Assembly (NCBI GenBank): GCA_016946835.1
Contig: JACVTC010000192.1
Coordinates: 1 to 64,000 of the forward strand
DNA: 64,000 nucleotides
Reading direction: 5' to 3'
DNA from: Neocallimastix lanati (nom. inval.)
Taxonomy: Eukaryota; Neocallimastigomycota; Neocallimastigomycetes; Neocallimastigales; Neocallimastigaceae
In this document: one piece after another, positions 58,001 to 64,000 of the stretch
How the letters are laid out: every line of letters starts with the position of its first letter
How positions within the stretch are numbered: position 1 is the stretch's first letter
Translations under genes and position numbers: made by a program
Notes under the pieces: generated by a model
What the model saw: the letters and a program-made list of their open reading frames with translations, nothing else
Database searches by the model: none
Told to the model about the DNA's origin: nothing

Positions 58001-61000
58001 AGAAGAAAACGATGAAGAAGAAAATGATGAAGAAGAAAATGATGAAGAAGAAAATGATGAAGAAGAAAATGATGAAGAAGAAAATGATGAAGAAGAAGAA
58101 AACGATGAAGAAGAAAATGATGAAGAAGAAAATGATGAAGAAGAGAATGAAGAAGAAGAAGAAGAAAATGATGAAGAAGAAAACGATGAAGAAGAGGAAA
58201 ACGATGAAGAAGAAAACGATGAAGAAGAAAATGATGAAGAAGAAAATGATGAAGAAGAGAATGAAGAAGAAGAAGAAGAAGAAGAAGAAAACGATGAAGA
58301 AGAGAATGATGAAGAAGAAGAAAACGATGAAGAAGAGAATGATGAAGAAGAACATGATGAAGAAGAGAATGAAGAAGAAGAAGAAGAAGAAGAAGAAAAC
58401 GATGAAGAAGAAAATGATGAGGAAGAAGAAAACGATGAAGAAGAGAATGATGAAGAAGAAGAAAACGATGAAGAAGAGAATGATGAAGAAGAAGAAAATG
58501 AAGAAGAAGCTATTGAAGTGGAAGAAAGAGATATTGAAGAAGAAGAAGAAAATGACGAAGAAGAAAATGATGAAGAAGAAGAAAATGATGAAGAAGAAGA
58601 GAATAATGAAGAAGAAAACGATGAAGAAGAAGAAGAAGAAAATGATGAAGAAGAAAATGACGAAGAAGAGTGCGTTGGTTGTAATGAAGAAGAAGAAGAA
58701 AATGATGAAGAAGAAAATGATGAAGAAGAAGAAGAAGAAAATGATGAAGAAGAAAATGATGAAGAAGAGAACGATGAAGAAGAAAATGATGAAGAAGAGA
58801 ATGAAGAAGAAGAAGAAAATGATGAAGAAGAAGAAAATGATGATGAAGAAGAAGAAAATGAAGAAGAAGAAGAAGAAAATGATGATGAAGAAGAAGAAAA
58901 TGAAGAAGAAGAAGAAGAGAACGATGAAGAAGAAAATGATGAAGAAGAAGAAAACGATGAAGAAGAGGAAAATGATGAAGAAGAAGAGAATGATGAAGAA
59001 GAAAACGATGAAGAAGAAGAAGAAGAGAACGATGAAGAAGAAAATGATGAAGAAGAGAATGAAGAAGAAGAAGAAAATGATGAAGAAGAAGAAAATGATG
59101 AAGAAGAAGAAGAAGAAAATGATGAAGAAGAGAACGATGAAGAAGAAAATGATGAAGAAGAAAACGATGAAGAAGAGGAAAACGATGAAGAAGAAAACGA
59201 TGAAGAAGAAAACGATGAAGAAGAAAATGATGAAGAAGAGAATGATGAAGAAGAAAATGATGAAGAAGAGAATGAAGAAGAAGAGAATGAAGAAGAAGAA
59301 GAAGAAAATGATGAGGAAGAAAATGATGAAGAAGAAGAAGAAGAAAATGAAGAGGAAGAAAATGATGAAGAAGAAGAAAACGATGAAGAAGAAGAGAATG
59401 AAGAAGAAAATGAAGAAGAAGAAGAAGAGAATGAAGAAGAAGAAGAAGAAGAGAATGAAGAAGAAGAAGAAGAAAACGATGAAGAAGAAGAAAATGATGA
59501 AGAAGAGAATGAAGAAGAAGAAAATGAAGAAGAAGAAGAAGAAGAAGAAGAAAACGATGAAGAAGAAAATGATGAGGAAGAAGAAAACGATGAAGAAGAA
59601 AATGATGAAGAAGAAAATGATGAAGAAGAAAATGATGAAGAAGAAAATGATGAAGAAGAGAATGAAGAAGAAGAAGAAAACGATGAAGAAGAAAACGATG
59701 AAGAAGAGGAAAACGATGAAGAAGAAAATGAAGAAGAAGAAGAAGAGAATGAAGAAGAAGAAGAAGAAGAAGAGAATAAAAAAGAAGAAGAAGAAGAAAA
59801 TGAAGAAGAAGAAGAAGAGAATGAAGAAGAAGAAGAAGAAGAGAATGAAGAAGAAAATGAAGAAGAAGAGAATGAAGAAGAAGAAGAAGAAAATGAAGAA
59901 GAAAATGAAGAGGAAGAAGAAGAAGAAAATGAAGAGGAAGAAGAAGAAGAAAATGAAGAGGAAGAAGAAGAAGAAAATGAAGAAGAAGAAGAAGAAGAAG
60001 AGAATGAAGAAGAAGAAGAAGAAGAAGAAAATGAAGAAGAAGAAGAAGAAGAAAATGAAGAAGAAGAAGAAGAAGAAAACGATGAAGAAGAAGAAGAAGA
60101 AAATGATGAAGAAGAAAATGACGAAGAAGAGTGCGTTGGTTGTAATGAAGAAGAAGAAGAAAATGATGAAGAAGAAAATGATGAAGAAGAAGAAAACGAT
60201 GAAGAAGAAAATGATGAAGAAGAAGAAGAAGAAAATGATGAAGAAGAAAATGATGAAGAAGAGAACGATGAAGAAGAAAATGATGAAGAAGAGAATGAAG
60301 AAGAAGAAGAGAACGATGAAGAAGAAGAAAACGATGAAGAAGAGGAAAATGATGAAGAAGAAGAGAATGATGAAGAAGAAAACGATGAAGAAGAAGAAGA
60401 AGAGAACGATGAAGAAGAAAATGATGAAGAAGAGAATGAAGAAGAAGAAGAAAATGATGAAGAAGAAGAAAATGATGAAGAAGAAGAAGAAGAAAATGAT
60501 GAAGAAGAAGAAAACGATGAAGAAGAAAATGATGAAGAAGAGAATGATGAAGAAGAAAATGATGAAGAAGAGAATGAAGAAGAAGAGAATGAAGAAGAAG
60601 AAGAAGAAAATGATGAGGAAGAAAATGATGAAGAAGAAGAAGAAGAAAATGAAGAGGAAGAAAATGATAAAGAAGAGAATGATGAAGAAGAAGAAGAAGA
60701 AAATGAAGAGGAAGAAAATGATAAAGAAGAGAATGAAGAAGAAGAAGAAGAAAATAATGAGGAAGAAAATGATGAAGAAGAAGAAGAAGAAAATGAAGAG
60801 GAAGAAAATGATGAAGAAGAAGAAAACGATGAAGAAGAAGAGAATGAAGAAGAAAATGAAGAAGAAGAAGAAGAGAATGAAGAAGAAGAAGAAGAAGAGA
60901 ATGAAGAAGAAGAAGAAGAAAACGATGAAGAAGAAGAAAATGATGAAGAAGAGAATGAAGAAGAAGAAAATGAAGAAGAAGAAGAAGAAGAAGAAGAAAA

Positions 61001-64000
61001 CGATGAAGAAGAAAATGATGAAGAAGAAAATGATGAAGAAGAGAATGAAGAAGAAGAAGAAGAAGAAGAAAACGATGAAGAAGAGAATGATGAAGAAGAA
61101 GAAAACGATGAAGAAGAGAATGAAGAAGAAGAAGAAGAAGAAGAAGAAAACGATGAAGAAGAGAATGATGAAGAAGAAGAAAACGATGAAGAAGAGAATG
61201 ATGAAGAAGAAGAAAACGATGAAGAAGAGAATGATGAAGAAGAAGAAAACGATGAAGAAGAGAATGATGAAGAAGAAGAAAATGAAGAAGAAGCTATTGA
61301 AGTGGAAGAAAGAGATATTGAAGAAGAAGAAGAAAATGACGAAGAAGAAAATGATGAAGAAGAAGAAAATGATGAAGAAGAAGAGAATAATGAAGAAGAA
61401 AACGATGAAGAAGAAGAAGAAGAAAATGATGAAGAAGAAAATGACGAAGAAGAGTGCGTTGGTTGTAATGAAGAAGAAGAAGAAAATGATGAAGAAGAAA
61501 ATGATGAAGAAGAAGAAAACGATGAAGAAGAAAATGATGAAGAAGAAGAAGAAGAAAATGATGAAGAAGAAAACGATGAAGAAGAAAATGATGAAGAAGA
61601 GAACGATGAAGAAGAAAATGATGAAGAAGAGAATGAAGAAGAAGAAGAAAATGATGAAGAAGAGAACGATGAAGAAGAAGAAAACGATGAAGAAGAGGAA
61701 AATGATGAAGAAGAAGAGAATGATGAAGAAGAAAACGATGAAGAAGAAGAAGAAGAGAACGATGAAGAAGAAAATGATGAAGAAGAAAATGATGAAGAAG
61801 AGGAAAATGATGAAGAAGAAGAGAATGATGAAGAAGAAAACGATGAAGAAGAAGAAGAAGAGAACGATGAAGAAGAAAATGATGAAGAAGAGAATGAAGA
61901 AGAAGAAGAAAATGATGAAGAAGAAGAAAATGATGAAGAAGAAGAAGAAGAAAATGATAAAGAAGAGAACGATGAAGAAGAAAATGATGAAGAAGAAGAA
62001 AACGATGAAGAAGAGAATGAAAAAGAAGAAAATGATGAAGAAGAGAATGAAGAAGAAGAAAATGATGAAGAAGAAGAAAATGATGAAGAAGAAGAAAATG
62101 ATGAAGAAGAAGAAAATGATGAAGAAGAAGAAGAAAATGAAGAAGAAGAAGAAGAAAATGAAGAAGAAGAAGAAGAAAATGATGAAGAAGAAAATGATGA
62201 AGAAGAAGAAAACGATGAAGAAGAAGAAAACGATGAAGAAGAGAATGAAGAAGAAGAAAATGATGAAGAAGAGAATGAAGAAGAAGAAAATGATGAAGAA
62301 GAAGAAAACGATGAAGAAGAGAACGATGAAGAAGAAAACGATGAAGAAGAGGAAAATGAAGAAGAAAACGATGAAGAAGAAGAAGAAAATGATGAAGAAG
62401 AAGAAAACGATGAAGAAGAGGAAAATGAAGAAGAAGAAGAGAATGATGAAGAAGAGAATGATGAAGAAGAAGAAGAAAATGATGAAGAAGAAGAAGAAAA
62501 TGAAGAAGAAGAAGAAAATGATGAAGAAGAAGAAAATGATGAAGAAGAAGAAAATGATGAAGAAGAAGAAGAAAATGAAGAAGAAGAAGAAAATGATGAA
62601 GAAGAAGAAAATGATGAAGAAGAAGAAAATGATGAAGAAGAAGAAGAAGAAGAAAACGATGAAGAAGAAGAAGAAGAAGAAAATGATGAAGAAGAAGAAG
62701 AAGAAAATGATGAAGAAGAAAACGATGAAGAAGAAGAAAACGATGAAGAAGAAAATGATGAAGAAGAAGAAGAAAATGATGAAGAAGAAAACGATGAAGA
62801 AGAAGAAGAAGAAGAAAATGATGAAGAAGAAGAAGAAGAAAATGATGAAGAAGAAAACGATGAAGAAGAAGAAGAAAATGATGAAGAAGAAGAAAATGAT
62901 GAAGAAGAAAACGATGAAGAAGAAGAAAACGATGAAGAAGAAAATGATGAAGAAGAAGAAGAAAATGATGAAGAAGAAGAAAATGATGAAGAAGAAAACG
63001 ATGAAGAAGAAGAAGAAGAAGAGAATGATGAAGAAGAAAACGATGAAGAAGAAGAAGAAGAAAATGATGAAGAGGAAAATGATGAAGAAGAAAATGATGA
63101 AGAAGAAAATGACGAAGAAGAGTGCGTTGGTTGTAATGAAGAAGAAGAAGAAAATGGTGAAGAAGAAAATGATGAAGAAGAAGAAAACGATAAAGAAGAA
63201 AATGATGAAGAAGAAGAAGAAGAAAATGATGAAGAAGAGAACGATGAAGAAGAAAATGATGAAGAAGAAGAAGAAGAAAATGATGAAGAAGAGAACGATG
63301 AAGAAGAGAATGAAGAAGAAGAAAATGATGAAGAAGAAAATGATGAAGAAGAAGAAGAAAATGATGAAGAAGAAGAAGAAGAAAATGACGAAGAAGAAGA
63401 AGAAGAAGAGAATGAAGAAGAAGAAGAAGAAAATGAAGAGGAAGAAGAAGAAGAAGAAGAGAATGAAGAAGAAAATGAAGAAGAAGAAAATGAAAAGGAA
63501 GAAGAGGAAAATGATGAAGAAGAAGAGAATGATGAAGAAGAAAACGATGAAGAAGAAGAAGAAGAGAACGATGAAGAAGAAAATGATGAAGAAGAGAATG
63601 ATGAAGAAGAAGAAAATGATGAAGAAGAAGAGAATGATGAAGAAGAAGAAAATGATGAAGAAGAGTGCGTTGGTTGTAATGAAGAAGAAGAAAATGAAGA
63701 AGAAAATGATGATGGAGAAGAAGAAAATAATGGTGAAGAAGAAGAAACACCACGTGAATTTACAATTACTACTACTACTGTAACTGATAGTGCTACTGCT
63801 ACTGACTCACAATCTGCTACTGACTCACAATCAGCTACTGTAACTGACTCACAATCAGCTACTGTAACTGACTCACAATCGGCTACTGTAACTGACTCTC
63901 AATCAGCTACTGTAACTGATAGTGCTACTGCTACTGACTCACAATCAGCTACTGACTCACAATCAGCTACTGTAACTGACTCACAATCAGCTACTGCTAC
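43378..64000 (+). CDS. Giant chitin-binding-type acidic-repeat gene, locus copy 2 (5' end uncertain, 3' end outside the window)
   Basis: This is the paralogue of the locus at 6.6-17.4 kb. Proposed order: a possible signal-peptide exon (43378), small exons at 43913-44608, a triplet-microexon array (44894-47477), longer small exons (47613-51631), then one exon from 51784 that is still open at the window end. The phase is 1 at every junction. The end of the small-exon series joins the large exon in the frame that yields Glu/Asn repeats and the TDSATATDSQ linker. By analogy with copy 1, CBM18 modules should follow beyond 64000, and the product would be a secreted or wall-associated chitin binder. 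The predicted protein exceeds 4,100 residues. Uncertain points are the true start, since the first exon has an in-frame TGA at 43474, and whether the triplets are spliced in. Confidence 0.55.
43913..44608 (+). other. 5' small exons of locus copy 2
   Basis: Four candidates lie at 43913-43924 (DFEE), 44208-44219 (VCSA), 44379-44390 (GVDT) and 44594-44608 (SCNKF). Each lies between an AG and GTATGA, GTAAAT, GTACTA or GTAAGT, and each is a multiple of three in phase 1. Character matches the later exons (acidic, Cys). No counterpart is seen in copy 1, whose upstream part is replaced by an unrelated minus-strand exon. Confidence 0.45.
44027..44090. repeat. Near-perfect hairpin, 30-bp arms, 4-base loop
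   Basis: Left arm 44027-44056 and right arm 44061-44090 are reverse complements with a single mismatch. Outside them 'ctttgtag' (43975-43982) and 'ctacaaag' (44089-44096) are also complementary. It lies in a putative intron between the first two small exons. It could be a foldback element or a structured RNA. Confidence 0.85.
44894..47477 (+). repeat. Array of 3-nt putative microexons (locus copy 2)
   Basis: Twenty triplets lie between AG and GTAAGT-like sites: TCA 44894, AAG 45023, GGG 45151, ATT 45304, ATG 45442, GAA 45583, ATC 45719, ATG 45857, GAA 45998, ACC 46134, TTA 46266, ATA 46400, ATG 46536, CCC 46674, AAA 46811, GTG 46939, TTG 47056, AAC 47217, TCG 47344 and TTT 47475. Spacing is about 117-161 bp. 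Read across junctions in phase 1, all codons formed are sense and run without a stop into GTDG encoded at 47613-47624. Units at 45304-45720 and 45719-46136 are a recent direct duplication of three units. The later triplets match those of copy 1 in order. Confidence 0.8.
47613..51631 (+). other. Run of small phase-1 exons (locus copy 2)
   Basis: Exons homologous to those of copy 1 lie at 47613-47624, 48063-48065, 48196-48198, 48461-48481, 48817-48825, 49101-49109, 49307-49330, 49466-49477, 49820-49831, 50032-50052, 50318-50368, 51113-51124, 51262-51291 and 51614-51631. Phase-1 translation gives GTDG, GYDDCVS, LCSG, DICG, ESDDNCQT, CCKSG, ACDEG, GLKKFND, a 17-residue piece ending NRCGD, FCTK, EWSGCNDYLN and ENDCQK. 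Compared with copy 1, changes are mostly single substitutions that keep the frame. The exon at 50318 differs by 6 nt, again a multiple of three. The AG abutting GTAAGC is also kept (50888/50889). Confidence 0.6.
48968..49038. repeat. (TTA)n microsatellite, short allele of the copy 1 tract
   Basis: The tract occupies the same intron position as 10371-10632 but is less than a third as long, with one TCA interruption. Confidence 0.9.
51784..63746 (+). repeat. Purine-rich (GAA/AAT/GAT) repeat with large in-frame block duplications
   Basis: Two higher-order duplications are visible. The segment containing GAAGTAGAGAATG near 53930-54260 recurs near 56640-56940 with an offset of 2,673 bp. The segment with GCTATTGAAGTGG at 58509 recurs at 61293 with an offset of 2,784 bp, which is also the spacing of two of the Cys motifs. 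Both offsets are multiples of three. Confidence 0.85.
51784..64000 (+). CDS. Giant acidic Glu/Asn/Asp-repeat exon with Thr/Ser linker (copy 2, partial)
   Basis: The exon starts after the AG at 51782-51783. The frame with codons at positions divisible by three reads GAA/GAG with AAT, GAT and AAC for about 3,990 residues up to ETPREF (63747), then TITTTTVTDSATATDSQ linker repeats to the window end: about 4,070 codons with no stop seen. The first part is NEEEEE-type. From about 57450 onward ENDEEE dominates. Cys occurs only in five EECVGCNEEE motifs (TGC at 58671, 60132, 61455, 63123, 63666). The only other complexity is EEAIEVEERDIEEE at 58509 and 61293. The charge implies an extended, highly acidic, metal- or cation-binding spacer. 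The acidic part is about 4.7 times longer than in copy 1. Repeat length is liable to assembly error. Confidence 0.8.

Noticed and set aside
51768-58355. 2,195-codon minus-strand Phe/Leu/Ile-rich open frame
   Set aside because: It is the antisense of the GAA/AAT repeat (TTC, ATT, CTT). It has no start context or domain, and exists only because the repeat has no stop on that strand.
51814-63783. Lys/Met-rich plus-strand frames (705, 810 and 2,299 codons)
   Set aside because: These are the +1 shadow of the Glu/Asn frame (AAG/ATG). They are broken by TAG at GAAGTAGAG sites and do not join the Thr/Ser linker. The Glu frame has neither problem.

Overview
The window looks like nuclear DNA of an anaerobic gut fungus (Neocallimastigomycota; genus not resolvable by eye). 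The reasons are extreme A+T content between genes, pervasive homopolymer A/T tracts and trinucleotide runs, codon use ending in A/T, spliceosomal introns of the GTAAGT...TAG type, arrays of fungal-type CBM18 chitin-binding modules, and relics of ankyrin-repeat and Cys-rich single-pass membrane genes. Only a small part is intact unique coding sequence. The clear intact genes are two divergent paralogues of O-acetylhomoserine sulfhydrylase (18931-20217 minus; 22434-23879 plus).

The outstanding feature is a duplicated locus on the plus strand. Copy 1 spans about 6.6-17.4 kb and copy 2 about 43.4 kb to beyond the window end. Each copy has three parts: (i) a roughly 137-bp-periodic array in which a 3' splice site (..ATAAATAG), three bases, and a 5' splice site (GTAAGTAT..) follow one another some twenty times; (ii) a run of small putative exons of 9-51 nt, each a multiple of three, all flanked by phase-1 introns, and mostly carrying Cys in an acidic context; (iii) one enormous exon of Glu/Asn/Asp repeats followed by a Thr/Ser linker. 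In copy 1 the linker leads to six CBM18 modules. In copy 2 the window ends inside the linker. The phase predicted by the small exons joins exactly to the reading frame fixed independently by the CBM18 modules. Copy 1 carries two nonsense codons and one frameshift and looks like a pseudogene. Copy 2 has an acidic frame of about 3,990 codons with no stop seen. The product is probably a secreted or cell-surface chitin-binding protein with a very long acidic spacer.

Layout: 1-4.3 kb AT-rich with relics; 4.33-4.96 broken FLYWCH/MULE transposase; 5-6.2 tandem repeats; 6.28-6.50 minus-strand orphan exon; 6.6-17.4 locus copy 1; 18.9-23.9 sulfhydrylase pair; 24-28.5 AT-rich with palindromes and microsatellites; 28.5-31.5 relics of a LINE, an ankyrin gene and a Cys-rich membrane protein; 32.4-40 satellite arrays, LTRs and two less AT-rich islands; 41.0-41.4 unrecognised ORF; 43.4-64.0 locus copy 2.
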